Source of the DNA: Cavia porcellus
Taxonomy: Eukaryota > Chordata > Mammalia > Rodentia > Caviidae
Direction: 5' to 3'
NCBI RefSeq assembly: GCF_034190915.1
Contig: NW_026947502.1
Location: 35,804,785 to 35,868,784, forward strand
DNA: 64,000 nt
Below are positions 1 to 11,195 of the stretch, piece by piece. The notes beneath the pieces are model-generated. The model was not told the DNA's origin. It made no database searches and saw nothing but the letters and a program-made list of their open reading frames with translations. The position numbers and the translations under genes were made by a program. Every line of letters begins with the position of its first letter. Position 1 is the stretch's first letter.

Positions 1-136
1 CATGTATTTAAGAAGGTTTTGAGAAGAATGTGTGTTCTGATGTGGTTGGTTGAAACCCTCTGTAAACATTGACTAGGTCCAACTGCTCACAGGTATGATT
101 TAGTTCTATTATTTCTTTGCTGACTTTTTATCTAGT

Positions 137-424
137 TTATCTATCTCTTTGTGACAATGGGGTATTAAGGTCCCCTGTTATAATTGTGTTCTTGTGTATT
201 TGGTTTTTCTTGTCCATTTGTATTTGTCCTCTATATTTGGATGCTCCTTCATTTGGTGCATATCTATTTATAATTGTTAGTTCTTCCACCTGAGTTTTTC
301 CACTAATGAGTATGTAGTGACCTTCTTTATCTCTTTTAATCATTTTAGGTTTGAAGTTCACATTGTCTGCAAGTAGAATAGTTGCTTTTTTCTGGGTTCC
401 TGTTGCATAGAATACTGTTTCCAT
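137..424 (-). pseudogene. L1 ORF2 endonuclease-domain fragment
   Basis: An open stretch of 95 codons reading through the apurinic-endonuclease-like domain of L1 ORF2. It contains KKATILLADNVNFKP, matching the conserved 'GVAILISDKIDFK'-type region, then IKRDKEGHYILISG, and ends near GDLNTPLS, equivalent to the GDFNTPLS motif with catalytic Asp and Asn. In a live L1 this domain nicks target DNA for target-primed reverse transcription. The fragment is bounded by stops on both sides and is a fossil. Confidence 0.88.
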
Positions 425-699
425 TCTTTGACTTTTAATCTATGAGTTTCCTTTTGAGTCAGATGTGTCTCTTGTATATAACATATTGTAGGATCCTGTT
501 TCTTGAGTCATTCTGTCAACCTATTTCTTTTGATAGGTGAACTGAGGCCATTTACATTTATGGATATAACTGATATGTACTGTCTCAACTTTGCCATGTT
601 ATGTTCTAGTTGTTTGCTTTCTGCTCTTCCCCTTTAATTGCTTTTCCTACCTGGTGGTTTCTTTCTGTTGTTATTCTGAGAATTGTAATCATTTTTATC

Positions 700-1693
700 T
701 CTATCTAGTATGTCTTTCAACACTCTTTCTAGGATTGGTTTGGTGGTCATGAATTTCTTCAGTTATTCTTTGTCATGGAAGTATCTTGTTTATCCCTTAA
801 ATTTGAATGAAAATTTTTCTGGGTACAGCAGTCTGGGTTGAAAGTTGTTTTCTTTCAGGGTTTGAAATACCTCACTCCAAGCCCGTCTTAACTTGAGGTT
901 TGTGCTGAAAAGTCTGCATTTATTCTAATGGGCTTTGCTTGATAGGTGAGTTGTGTCCTTTCTCTAACAGCTTTTAGTATTTTTTTTTAATGCTCCATGT
1001 CTGAGATCTTAATTATTGTATGTCTGGGTGTAGATTTATGTTGCTTGTGGTTGTTTGGTGTTCTATATGCCTCACTTATCTGCATATCAGATTTTTTCCC
1101 CATGTCTGGGAAATATATTTTATTTATGTAACTTGCAATGATTTCTGCATCTTCACAAATGCCTATTAATCCTTTATTGTTTCTCTTGGCATCATCTTGA
1201 AGCTGCTGGATTGTCATTTCATATTGCTTTGTTATTTTTAAAAGTTCTATCCTTTCATGATCAGTAATTGTGATCCTGTCCTCAAGGTGTGAAATTCTAT
1301 CCTCAACTTCATTGAAATGGTTTTGCCAGCTTTCAATAGAATTTTTTGTTCCTTCGATTTCTTTTTGAGTTTGTTTCATGCATTCTCTTTGTTTTCTGTG
1401 TTGTTCATTCAAGGTTTCAATCAGTTTCCCATGCTCCTCTACTTTTTTAAAAAAAATCTATTTCTTCTCCAGCTATGCTGAGCAACTCCTTTACTAATAT
1501 TGTTATTTCTGTTTTTACATGAGAGATTACTTGTGATTTGATTTCCTCTATAGCCTCTTGGAGTTTTTCTTTTTTTTCCACTTGCTATCTTTCAGAGATT
1601 TCCGGGGTGTTACTTTGGAAGTCCTCTATTTCAGTGTCTCCTGCACTTACTCCTGGTGGACTAGATGTTTGAGATTTTATTTTGCTTTTTCAT
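700..1693 (-). pseudogene. L1 ORF1 remnant (coiled coil plus RRM region)
   Basis: The best-preserved part is 987-1412. It shows a glutamine- and glutamate-rich coiled coil ending in NEVEDRISHLEDRI, then a linker and RTPNNHKQHKSTPRHTIIKI, the usual entrance of the ORF1p RNA-recognition domain. Upstream (about 1500-1690) the N-terminal Ser/Thr-rich leader can be followed in broken frames. ORF1p is the RNA-binding trimeric chaperone of the L1 particle. In-frame stops show it is defunct. Confidence 0.85.
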
Positions 1694-2407
1694 TTTGCCA
1701 TTTACCCCGTTCAGGTTAATTAGTCCTTCAATCCCACTAGTGTCAACTGTTGGTAGTGTGGATCTTTGAGTCCTACGGTAAGGTTGATGTTTGTCCAATT
1801 GCTGAGTCTCAAAATGAAGAGTTGGGTCAGTCACCTGAATTTCCCCTGAAGGGCCTGTTGAGTGAGTCCTATGTTCTTCCTAGGCTTACAAGCCTAGGTG
1901 TACTGATGGAAATCAACCCCTAGTTCCTGCTGTTATTATAGCTTCAGGTTGTTCAAAGTCACCAGATTTCCTTTATAGTGTTTGTCTCAGTTGGGACCCT
2001 ACTGTGTCTCTGGGTATCCCACACTCCTCCTTAATTTTCTCCAGGTTGGGGGAGGCCTTGTTGGCACCCTCCTCAAGCCACCTGATATTCTCTTTGTGGA
2101 GGGATGACTCACCCACCCACTTGCCAAGCTCACTTGTGGCCTACTTCTGGAGGGGGCCTCTCTGTTGCTCCTGTTTACCCACTGGAGGTTGCAAACTCTG
2201 TTCCTATTTTAGGGGCAAACTCACCTCACTGGTGGAAGCCTGCTGAGTTCTTCTTACTGAGTGTCCCCTGGATACTGGCATGGTTAATCCACTGCAGTCC
2301 AAGATTCTGGGGTGAGGTGTGGGAGCCAAAGATCAAAGCAATGCTAGGTCCAGGAATTGGGGGAGGGGTCCCAAATGGCAGTGGAGGACTGCAGGGGTGT
2401 GTATCAC

Positions 2408-2640
2408 GGGTTGGAGTTCCTAGGTCCTGAGGTGGGTGTCCAGGACTGTGAGACATGGGAGAGGCCTGGTTCTGGCCTGACCCTATGTGTGCCTCTGGCT
2501 GGAGTTCTCCAGTCCCATGAAGTGATCTGTGGGACAGCAGGAGTTTCAGGAGGGGCCTGGTTCTAGACCAGTGCTGTGTACCCCTCTGGCTGGAGTTCCT
2601 GGGTCCCAGGAGGTAGTCTACAGAGACAGCGGAAGTCACA
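2408..2640 (-). repeat. tandem promoter-like monomers of an L1 5' UTR (about 90 bp, nearly 3 copies)
   Basis: The octamer 'ggagttcc' (or ggagttct) recurs at 2413, 2501 and 2592. A second landmark, 'ggcctggttct', recurs at 2463 and 2554, giving periods of 88-91 bp. The block lies at the extreme 5' end of the minus-strand L1 and is GC-rich. Tandem 5' UTR monomers act as promoter units in mouse L1 subfamilies; that this block had promoter activity is inference. Confidence 0.75.
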
Positions 2641-2657
2641 GGAGGACATCTCTACAT

Positions 2658-3124
2658 TTTTAAGTGTTTTTTATTTTATTACTGTTTTTATTACATGTCC
2701 GCAATATATGATGACTACATTTATCATCATGGGAGCTTGTACATGTACATAGCACATCTTAATTCTTTTTTCTCTCCTTCCTTCCAGTGGCTCCCTGCTC
2801 CTTCCCATTCATATCGCTCCCTGTTTGTAAAAGCTCTATTTCCATTTTCTGTGATTCTGTATTCTAAATATCCTTTTCCCTTCTTTCTCTTACCCCATCC
2901 AACTCTTGTCCCCCTTTCCATTTGAAAAAAGATCTCTGTACTTCCTTTTCCTATTCTTTATTTTGCTTTTTATTTATATATTGGCTTTCTCATATAACAT
3001 AAACTATGCTATATTTAAACTTCTGTCTGATTTATTTCACTCAACATTATGGTCTTGAGATGCATTCATTTACCCACAAAAGTCTTAAGTTTATCCTTCT
3101 TTATGGCACAGTGGTACTTTTCTA
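2658..3124 (-). mobile_element. 5'-truncated LINE-1 3' end with target-site duplication
   Basis: An L1 3' UTR in antisense, recognisable because the same sequence recurs at 26.1, 32.7, 45.8 and 49.0 kb (landmarks: a T-rich start, a CT-rich middle, and 'tttatttcactcaacattatggt' type sequence near the end, shown here only in part). It is flanked by a perfect 12-bp direct repeat, 'acatctctacat', at 2646-2657 and 3125-3136. The T-run after the left copy is the antisense poly(A) tail. This is a complete record of one short L1 insertion of about 470 bp. Confidence 0.85.
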
Positions 3125-3136
3125 ACATCTCTACAT

Positions 3137-3310
3137 CTTAAAGAAGGAGAGAAAGGGCATCGTTGCATAGGTCAGAAAATAAAAGAAGTGACAATATTTT
3201 GATTGTGAGATATACACAGGAATCCCAATCTTGCTCACCTTGTTCTTTCCTAACTTCTGCTGTGGTTCTCCATTAGCCAAACCTGACTGGAATCCAAAGT
3301 ACAAGGGGAT
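3137..3310. other. short unassigned sequence between two L1 pieces
   Basis: About 175 bp that does not match the flanking L1 order. It was the target of the 2658-3124 insertion, since the target-site duplication begins it. An 83-codon open frame on the minus strand spans part of it but has no recognisable motif and runs into L1 sequence, so I do not call it a gene. Confidence 0.5.
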
Positions 3311-4080
3311 ACTATTAAACAGAAATGCTGAAAACAGACATCTTTTTCTTGTTCCTGATTTGAGAGAGAAAGGTTTCAGCATCTTTCCAATAATATGATA
3401 TTGGCAGTTGTTTTGTCATAGATGGATATTATAAGGTTGAGGTAAAGACCTTCCATTCCTGTTTTCCTTAGTGTTTCCATTAGGAATAGATGTTGGATTT
3501 TGTCAAAAGCTTTTTTTGCATCTATTTGAGATGATTATGAAATTTTTGTCCTTGATTCTGTTTATATGGTATATTACATTTATTGATTTGCATATGTTGA
3601 ACCATCCTTGCATTCTGAGATGAATTCTAATTGGTCATGATGTCTGATCTTATTGATGTTTTGTTGCATTCTGTTTGCAAAAATCTTATTGAGGACTTTT
3701 GTATATATATATTTTTTAAAGAGATTGGCCTGTAGTACTATTTTTCAGTTGCATCCTTTTGTGGTTTTAGAACCAGGGTAATGCTTCCAAGAATGGGTTT
3801 GGGAGTATTGCTTCCCTTTTAATTTCACTAAAGGGTTTGAAGAGTAGTGGCATTAGATCTTCTCTAAAGTTCTTGTAAAATTCAACAGTGGATCTATTTG
3901 GACCTAGGTTGTCTCAGTATTTTTTTAATTACTTCTTCAATTTCAGGATTTTGTATCTTCTTAGCTCAACTCTGGTAGTTCATATGTACCTAAGAATTTA
4001 TATGTTTCCTTCCAATTTTCCATTTTTTAGTTGCAGATTCATAAGGTAGTACTGATAATTCTGTTTAATATAGTTCTAAA
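3311..4080 (-). mobile_element. LINE-1 ORF2 fragment (reverse-transcriptase region)
   Basis: Antisense L1 ORF2. The stretch from about 3315 ('ttcttgttcctgattt') through 'gcatctatttgagatgat' near 3517 parallels 50945-51130 of the well-preserved copy, which encodes the finger and palm part of the reverse transcriptase. It is older and more diverged than the L1 on its left. The right edge, about 4080, abuts plus-strand L1 sequence, so two L1s meet head to head. Confidence 0.8.
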
Positions 4081-4084
4081 AATG

Positions 4085-4260
4085 TTAACTAGAAGAAGAA
4101 GAAGTGAAGAGAAAAAAACCAAAATGGATATGAATAGATAAGAAAGAATCCAAATTATTATTATTTACTGTTGACACAGTCCTCTACACAAAAGAACTCC
4201 AAAACTCAACCAAAAAAACTTATAGAATTGATGGAGAATACATCATAAAATTTGTAGCAT
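4085..4260 (+). mobile_element. ancient LINE-1 ORF2 fragment, plus strand
   Basis: Resembles the ORF2 stretch in which the L1 active site is followed by an amphipathic helix: 'aaagaactccaaaactcaac' near 4190 corresponds to the Asp-containing RT palm and the following 'KELLELINEFSKVAGYKIN'-type region of L1. Many indels and no open frame indicate an old mammalian-wide copy. Assignment is by pattern only; 4260-4440 may continue it but is too diverged to call. Confidence 0.5.
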
Positions 4261-4439
4261 AACTACCAGAAACTATCTGGATACTAATAGCAGAGATTTT
4301 TGATGGAGACCAAACCAGATCTCCCCATATGAAGCCTATTATCCAACAGCTTACAGAATTATAACACATAAAACTCAATATGTTGTTGATTTAAAAATTA
4401 AAAACAGAAAATAACAATGTGGGCATAGAAATTAGACAT

Positions 4440-5160
4440 AAACTATGTTTCAATTATGAGTCTTTTGTTTCCTTACTGTTTATCTCAGTTTCACTGATGT
4501 ATCCTCTCCACATTCATCATGAGAAACATGACTATTGAAGACAGATCATGCATGAAATCTGGAGGAAGAGTTTATACTGAGGACTCTAAGAACATTCTGT
4601 TGTCTTTTGACATTGTGTTTTGTACATAAAAATCAGAAATTATCCTATTTTCTCTCCATCTCTCCTTTTTTTTTAACTTTGAAAACAAAGGCACATATAT
4701 CACCCCCAACATACAAATACATACCACAAGAATAAAAAATATATCTATAACTTATACATCAGTTTTTGGAAACATAACACCAAGAAGTTATTATAGAGTT
4801 TAAATAGACATTGTAATAATTATATAAGTTGAATTTATTAAATGTAATATAGATATAAACATTATAGAAGTTAATTTAATACTTCATGATTTTTTCCTAT
4901 TTCTGTATGTACATTTATGCATATGCATTTTAAAAAACGCATCAGAATAGGTGCCATACTGATCATGTAGTAGTTCATTTTAAACTAAAAAATTCATAAA
5001 CTTTGTTTTATATCATTTTATAGAGCTATTCATGTAGAATACTCACAATAAAATGAAAAGGCACTTAAATACAATTTTTTTTCTGGGTATCTAGATGAAA
5101 TCAGATTTTTCAGTACACTTTTTTAGCAAGGTGGACATTAGAATTTTTAAAAAATCTGAA
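4440..5160. other. unassigned AT-rich stretch
   Basis: Very AT-rich, low-complexity sequence with short A and T runs. No open frame of note, no repeat family I recognise, and no RNA gene. Confidence 0.5.
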
Positions 5161-5164
5161 ACAC

Positions 5165-5168
<4 letters not shown>

Positions 5169-5209
<41 letters not shown>

Positions 5210-5216
5210 CGTGTGA
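5169..5216. repeat. (GT)n microsatellite
   Basis: A nearly uninterrupted GT array followed by slightly degenerate GTAT/GTAC units. It directly adjoins an antisense tRNA-derived SINE and probably grew from, or next to, that element's tail. Confidence 0.9.
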
Positions 5217-5300
5217 TACTGGGTATCAAACCAAGAGTGTCACCCATGCTAAGCAAGCATTCACTACTGAGTGGAATATACCCTCACCCCAAGCAATTAT
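5213..5300 (-). mobile_element. tRNA-derived (ID-like) SINE fragment
   Basis: Antisense copy of the tRNA-like SINE also seen at 7.5, 23.8, 40.0 and 55.0 kb. 'gatactgggtatcaaacc' is the complement of the B-box end, and 'catgctaagcaagcattc' the complement of the anticodon-arm region. Diverged and lacking a clean 5' end. Confidence 0.65.
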
Positions 5301-6290
5301 TTTTCATATAAATATCTCATTTGTCTGTATAAAATGGTTTGCTTATTGTTAGTTTAAAATTAATAAGTGCTTACTTTAAAATGTCTTAGTTTTAATTTCC
5401 TATAGGGGAAGTAAAGATAGATATAACTCATATCTTAAAAAGATTTATATGGAATCTTCTATAATGTTTTAAATTGTAAATGTTTTAAATTGAGACTAAA
5501 ATTTCTGAGAACCACTGTCATACAGTGTGAAGTTATTTTTTAGTAGGCAACTTTAAACTCATTGCTGTGCTGACCCAATAGCCCACTGTGATGTTTTTTT
5601 CTGGGTCTTATAACCGTTATTGTTTTGATCTTCTCTCCTCAGAAAGATACTTTGGAATAAAGTAATGACTGAAAGTAGAATAGTCAATCTATAAAAATGG
5701 TAGGCATAAATGGTTTCAAATATATTAATCATCATTTACATAAATGTACTTGGCATTATACTTTCTAAGCTTAGGAATTTCTAGTGGAACAGTAAAATGA
5801 CTGAAGAGAAAAATTATTTTATATGAGTAACTCCAATTCTATAAACTAATATTGATTTATGGGAACTTTAGAAATAGAATTTATTTTTTGTATTTCCTAA
5901 AAAGTGGATTAAGAAAAATAAAAATGTTTTTATAGATTGCTATTGATTATTCTGTTTCAAGAAGTTATTATATCCTTGTTATAATTATTGATCAGTGTCT
6001 TGAAAACTGGTACTTTATTCTTTCACTCTTTTTCCTTTGAAAGAAAAAGAAAGAAAGCAAAAGTATTTTGTGTTTACAAAGACAAATGTCCTCTTTATAC
6101 AAAAAGATCAAACTCATAAATGGTAACAAGATAGACAAAAGTGCCCTCCCCACATCTCACATCTCTTGAGCTGATGACTTACATCATCTTGCACAAAGTT
6201 TTCAATCTTCTTCCAGGGACTCTGTATGTGCTAGCTGAGGCTGAGGGCTAAGAAATTAGACCCATCTTTCCCCTTCTGTGACACAATGTT
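5301..6290. other. unassigned stretch
   Basis: AT-rich sequence with no convincing gene, RNA or repeat assignment. A purine-rich patch of A-G runs lies near 6040-6060. Confidence 0.4.
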
Positions 6291-6294
6291 AAAC

Positions 6295-6425
6295 AAAAGC
6301 GGTGGCAAGGGTCAAGGGCAGTCATGGCGGACCTATGGCACGCATGCGCAGATAGCTGTTTGCTATCACTTAAGAGCTCTGAAAAGCATGTCATCACTGG
6401 TCCAGTGCTTGTATTATAGGACATC
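6295..6425. other. possible DNA-transposon-like remnant (low confidence)
   Basis: Contains 'ggacctatggcacgcatgcg' near 6330, resembling the ends of some hAT-type MITEs of mammals that begin 'ggcgaacctatggcacgcg'. No second terminal repeat or 8-bp duplication was found. The patch is more GC- and CpG-rich than its surroundings. The 73-codon minus-strand open frame here has no recognisable motif. Confidence 0.25.
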
Positions 6426-6429
6426 GGAA

Positions 6430-7488
6430 CTGGACATCTACTTACAAAAGCAAGCCAAATAAGATTCATTTCATATAAAACCTTTTTATTTGCTTGTCTT
6501 TAAGTTTTCCTCTTTATTAAAACCAAGCATTGGCAAGGAACTTTCAAGTGTATTATACTTGAATAGAGTTGGAAAAAAAAAGAAGAAAAAAGATGAGCTC
6601 TTGTCCTGATTTTCTCTCTTTCTAATGATAGAACTTATAAAGCTTAATTAAAGTAATTGGAGATAATTGTTTGCACTTTGGGAAATCAAATAGTTAAACA
6701 TTTGTGTGACAGTAGATCAGAAACAAAACTCCAGGGATGCACACCTCCTGCTTTAATCTAATGTGTTTTCCCTTCACCAGTCTACTCCAGCTCACCCCCT
6801 GGTCCCTCTGTGTGGAACAGTGAGGTGGGTGGCAGGAAATGAATTGGGAAGTCACTTGTGCGATAGGAGTGGCTGATGTCTTATTTCTACCTGTAATAGT
6901 TTCACATGGGACAAGGAAGTATCAAAGGAAATATTGGTCTGTGCAAATAAAATTGAGCGTTTGGATACCTCTTCTCCAAATGAAACTTAAGGAAATATTC
7001 TTACTTCCCAACTTGTGGGAAAGACATCCTTGAGATGCTCTTTTAGGTGCTTCTAATGGTGACTTACTAGATTGAAATAAGGTGAGAAAATATATTTTTC
7101 AATGCATTATCCAGGCACTTAACTTTGGAATTAGTGGGACCATGCAGAAAAAATAGAATCTCTGCCCAGAACTGTAGGGAACATGCTCTTATTTTACTTT
7201 TCTCAATTAAAATAAGACTGAATGTACTAATGCTTGTGTTCATTGTTAACACTGCCTCTTCATAGATTAAAAAAATGAAGAAATTAAACTGTCCTTGTTC
7301 TTGAAGAAGTAAAATAGTGATAGGTTACATTGTGCTTTTACTCATATGGATTTTATATCTATTTTTCAGTTTATATATTTCTTAAATATTAAAAAATGTT
7401 AAAAATAGGTTTAGTTGTTATGGGTGAGAATAAATTTTTTGAAATAGGAATGAATGTCCATTCTAATTCCAATAACCATTTTGTTTCT
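6430..7488. other. unassigned stretch
   Basis: AT-rich sequence without identifiable genes or repeats. Two open frames of about 60 codons (6839-7033 plus, 7067-7252 minus) look random: no motifs and no flanking signals. Confidence 0.4.
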
Positions 7489-7489
7489 G

Positions 7490-7568
7490 CTATATTTATT
7501 TATTTGTACTGAGAATTGAACTCATGACCTCATGCTTACTAGGCAAGTACTTGAGCTAACTGACAGGG
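7490..7568 (-). mobile_element. tRNA-derived (ID-like) SINE fragment
   Basis: Antisense SINE. A T-rich (TTTA)n leader represents the tail; then 'gtactgagaattgaactcat' mirrors the B box and 'gcttactaggcaagtacttg' mirrors the anticodon region. Same family and orientation as 40024-40110. Confidence 0.7.
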
Positions 7569-7569
7569 G

Positions 7570-9490
7570 AAATAGCACTCAGTTTTCAGTGATTATTTTA
7601 GGATTCATAAAATGCTAATAAGATAATGAAAACTCTTGATAGTAAATCTTATTTCAGTATGATGCATTCTTTAAAGTTGTTTTATCTAACTTTATAGTCT
7701 TCTTAAAAGCATTTCTTTGGTCAATTTGTCATCTTATCGTAAATCTACAACTAGTAACTGAAAAAAGCGATCATCCCATCCAGTAACATAATTAGTTATT
7801 TGTTTAACTTGTTTGACAGTGACTTGGCCACTGTTTTACGGAACTCATTTCTGTGATATTTCTTCCTGTGGCAGGCATTGTGGTTGGAACTAGGGTTATC
7901 ATAGTGTACAAAACCAGACTGACCAATCAAACCAGGCAATGTCTCTTTCCCACAAGACTGTACTTTGTATGCTGGAAGGTGCCAATCTGTTTTTGTTTAC
8001 TATGATAAGGAAAAATATCTGGTTAGCGACTGGAGGAGTGAGCAGTTGTCGTCCACATAAAGAGCAGAGAGTTCTTTGAATAGAAGGAAGCCTGTAAACA
8101 GGGCATGTGAGAGGAAGGAGCATGCCAATTTGAGGAACTAAAGATCCATGTAGCTAAAGTACAGAGATGTTCACAGGGGAAAAGTATGAGGCACAAAATG
8201 TTAGAAGGCTGACAAGCAAATCCAAAGGGAAATGGTGTTGGTCTGTGTAAAGGTGATGATGAGAATGAAGAGAAAGAAACAGATGAAAGAGAAGAACCTC
8301 ATAATTGATTAGATGAGATTTGGGAAGGCAAGAGGCAGGAATCAAGAACAAAACACGTTTGGCAACAGGAGAAGTGATGCTATCATTTGTTGAACCTGCA
8401 AAACATGGGAGCACTCAGATACCTTTAGGAGAATAGGTAGGTAAGAATATGAGCCCAAAGCCCAGAATATCTTCAGCTGGGCCTGGCCGTGCAGGTTTCC
8501 CAGGCAGTAGCATTTTGGTGATGTGATACATATATTCCACTTACCCTTTTGGATGTGGTTTTCATTCTCTTACGTTTTTGTTTTCATTCCAAGAGGCTGA
8601 CCGCCCTGTGTTCAAGACAAATTTCCCTGTATTTTGACTTCTGTCAAGACTGTGAAGGGCCAGAGAGATCACCATTCTTGAAAGGAAAAAATATTAGTTC
8701 ACAACAATACAAAAGATATCACAGAATATATGGAGCTCCTATTCAGAAATGAAGAGCTATATTGCTTAGGCAATAGTAGTAACTAGAACTTCTGTGTTTT
8801 CTTGGATCTATTTCCCAACCCTAGTGTTTGCTAGACAGTGTGAAGAAGGCCAGGTGACACCTGTCCTGGAAGAGGAGCCTTTAACTAAGAAATCAAATTG
8901 TAGAGTCCAAGAAAATAGGCTTGTCCTTGCTCAGCTAGAAGATGATTATTTTTATCTCCCAAGGATATCTCCCAAGGATGCTTGCATCATCCTTCAAAAA
9001 ATGAAGACAAAAGAAGCATTTTCTTGACTTGCAAGGTCCACACAATTATAAAACTCAAGAGAATTTGTCTTACCAATCTTCAAGAAGAGATCAAAAGGGA
9101 ATAGAGAGTAAGGCCATTTCACTCCCCAGGAAGTTGCCTAGGTTGGGTTGCATTCTTTAGCAAAAGGGTTTTTTTTTGTTTTTTTTTTCCCCCAGAATAA
9201 TTCTCTGTGCAACCTTTCCTAAGTTTCAATCAGTATTCACTCAGGCCAGGGAGGCAAGGGGTTGTGTCAGTCCCTGATTTTCCCTAGTCCAAGGTATGAC
9301 ATGATCGTGTGAAGTTCTCTCATATCCTACCTAGTACTTTTATGTAGCCTCTTTTTAGATAAAGACCTCGTGATTTACCTTAATCTGAGTACACCACCTG
9401 TCCCTTGCTGGGATCCTGAATGATACTGGGTCTCTAAATTATGGAAGTAGATGAGATGGCAATGTGAGACAAAGAATAATGCAGAGCCAA
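7570..9490. other. unassigned, possibly single-copy sequence
   Basis: Somewhat more balanced base composition than the L1 blocks. Two open frames stand out only by position: 8549-8752 and 8794-9027, both plus strand. The second follows a pyrimidine-then-AG context near 8830 and includes an acidic run, but it has no domain I recognise. A 13-bp perfect tandem duplication ('atctcccaaggat') lies at 8954-8979. No gene is called. Confidence 0.4.
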
Positions 9491-9495
9491 GCAAT

Positions 9496-9887
9496 TGTTA
9501 TGGTTTGTATCTAAATGTCCCCCACCTAAGACCTCGTGTGTTGATGGTTGGAGAATTTTGAAAGTGGGTGGATTAGGGTGTGATAATGGGATTAAGGATG
9601 TGATGTTGGTATTAAGAAAGTGGATAAGAGAAAGACTATCCTTGTGGTTGGCAGCACCCAGAAGGTTGATAACCTGGATGGGATAAAAGGTAGAGGCACA
9701 CTTGCTGCTGCTGGTATCGTTGCTTGTTGCTTCCTAGTTTGCCATGAACTATTTCCCCTTTGCAATGTTCCTCTGCCATGCCACCCTGCCTTAGAGCCCA
9801 TTGACTATGGACAGAAATAAACTTTTTCTCCTTTAATTTTGAGTGTTGGAAATTTTTTCTCAGCAATGAAAAGTAACTAAGACAACA
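9496..9887 (+). mobile_element. MaLR-like solo LTR
   Basis: About 390 bp starting 'tgttatggtttgtatctaaa' and ending 'aagtaactaagacaaca', thus TG...CA. The start resembles MST/THE1 LTRs ('tgatatggtttggatctgtg') and the end the MaLR 3' end that follows the poly(A) signal. 'aataaa' is present at 9817 near the 3' end, as expected. No internal region or second LTR is nearby. I did not find a convincing 5-bp target duplication. Confidence 0.7.
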
Positions 9888-10808
9888 GTCAAGAGAAAAC
9901 CCTGAGAACTGCTGATATTGTAGCATGGATAGAGAAACATGAGCCCATGTATAGACTTTAATGGTCACACAAGATTTTTAGATTCTGTAACACATCCTTT
10001 CTCTTGAGAATTTTGACACTGAAATCTCTCGAATGTTCTGTGTGAAATGGGGGAAGTGTGTGATGAAATGTGGGTGGCCTTAAAGACAGTCAGCAGAATG
10101 GAAATCTGAGCCCTCTTTGTTGATTTTTTCTAAAATCTACAATGACAAGCTCAGAAATCTGATTTTGTTAGCATACTGCAAGTATCTCTGTTTCCAAAAA
10201 TGCTGGCAGTGCCAATTTACTTATTTTTAGTGAGAAACATAGCCATCCAAGTGGAATATGTAAATCTGCACAGTCTACTTGTAAGCATGTTTGAAAGTTG
10301 CTTTTTTTGGTTACTTTTTAAACAAGATATTTCCTAAGGCAGATAACTCTACTTCTTTGGATTTTATCTGAACATAATATCTGTATATCATTTTTATTTC
10401 TCTATTTCTGATTTTATAAGAGTTCCTTTAGCTGTGTTACTGTGATAGATCAGATTACGGCTGTCTTCTTTTCTTCCATGTGACAGTAGAGATATTTTTC
10501 TCCACAGAATATACATTCTTCAGCAATATATATTGCTCTAGTATCTATTTTTGTGGTCTCTATTATTTATTGCTTTTCCTCTCCTCTCCCTTTCAGCCAG
10601 AGCACTAGAGGGTATATTTCCTCTTGCCTTCTCTGGTGTTCCTGTTAATAAAAGGAGGTAGGATGCTTGTGCTTTCAAACACAATTTAGTACAGATAAGG
10701 AATAGTAGATGTAAAGACTGGTGTGAAGTGGTATATGAAGTTTAAAGAATTATTAAAGAGGCAAGCAGTTAGCAAATTGTTGTTGCTATTATTATTAATG
10801 AAATGACT
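9888..10808. other. unassigned stretch
   Basis: No gene, RNA or repeat recognised. Pyrimidine-rich around 10550-10600. Confidence 0.4.
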
Positions 10809-10809
10809 A

Positions 10810-11195
10810 GAGGATATTTTATTTTCTCATCACTGAGACCTACTACCTAACACTTACAACTTAAAGGAAGAAAGATTTATTTAGCTCACAGTTTGTAGAG
10901 GTTTCAGTCCACAGTTGGCTATTCAAGGCAGAGGGGCAAGGCTTCCAGGCAGAGGAGAGTTGCTCATGGCATGGCAGGCAGGAAGCACAGAGAGATCAAA
11001 GAGGGGAAATACAGCCTCCCAAGACAGGTGCGCAATGACCCACCTCCTCTGAAGGCTTCGCCTTCCAACATCACATTTAGGTATAAACTTATCCACTGAT
11101 GAGTATCATATGCCATGATCCAATTACCCCCCCAAAAGTCCCACCTATGAACACAAGGTTTTGAGTGGCCATGTAGATTTAGGTATCATTTTATA
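10810..11195 (-). mobile_element. MaLR-like LTR, minus strand
   Basis: The reverse complement reads as an MT/MST-type LTR. 'tttatttagctcacagtttg' (10876-10895) is the complement of the '...caaactgtgagctaaataaa' segment that ends MaLR LTRs and contains their poly(A) signal. 'cagtccacag' precedes it as the complement of 'ctgtggactg'. Towards 11140 'aaaagtcccacctatg' mirrors the MaLR 5' part. It faces the plus-strand LTR at 9496, but the two look like separate insertions: opposite strands, diverged, no retroviral interior between them. Confidence 0.65.

Larger units (their letters stand above)
1..2645 (-). mobile_element. LINE-1, 5' half (ORF2 start, ORF1, 5' UTR), cut by the window edge
   Basis: Minus-strand L1 read from right to left: a 5' UTR (about 1700-2640), a decayed ORF1 (about 700-1690) and the endonuclease part of ORF2 (1-430), which runs off the left edge. 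The order and translated motifs are those of mammalian L1. The 5' UTR down to about 2340 is closely similar to that of the L1 ending at 56374, for example the segment around 'gaggccttgttggcac', so both belong to one lineage. Further upstream they differ, and this copy carries tandem monomers. Stops and frameshifts make it inactive. The 3' end lies outside the window, so total length is unknown. Confidence 0.93.

Noticed and set aside
2004..2639. Overlapping open frames in GC-rich sequence as exons
   Set aside because: The region is the 5' UTR of a minus-strand L1, shared with the copy at 55.7-56.3 kb; open frames on both strands reflect GC-rich composition.
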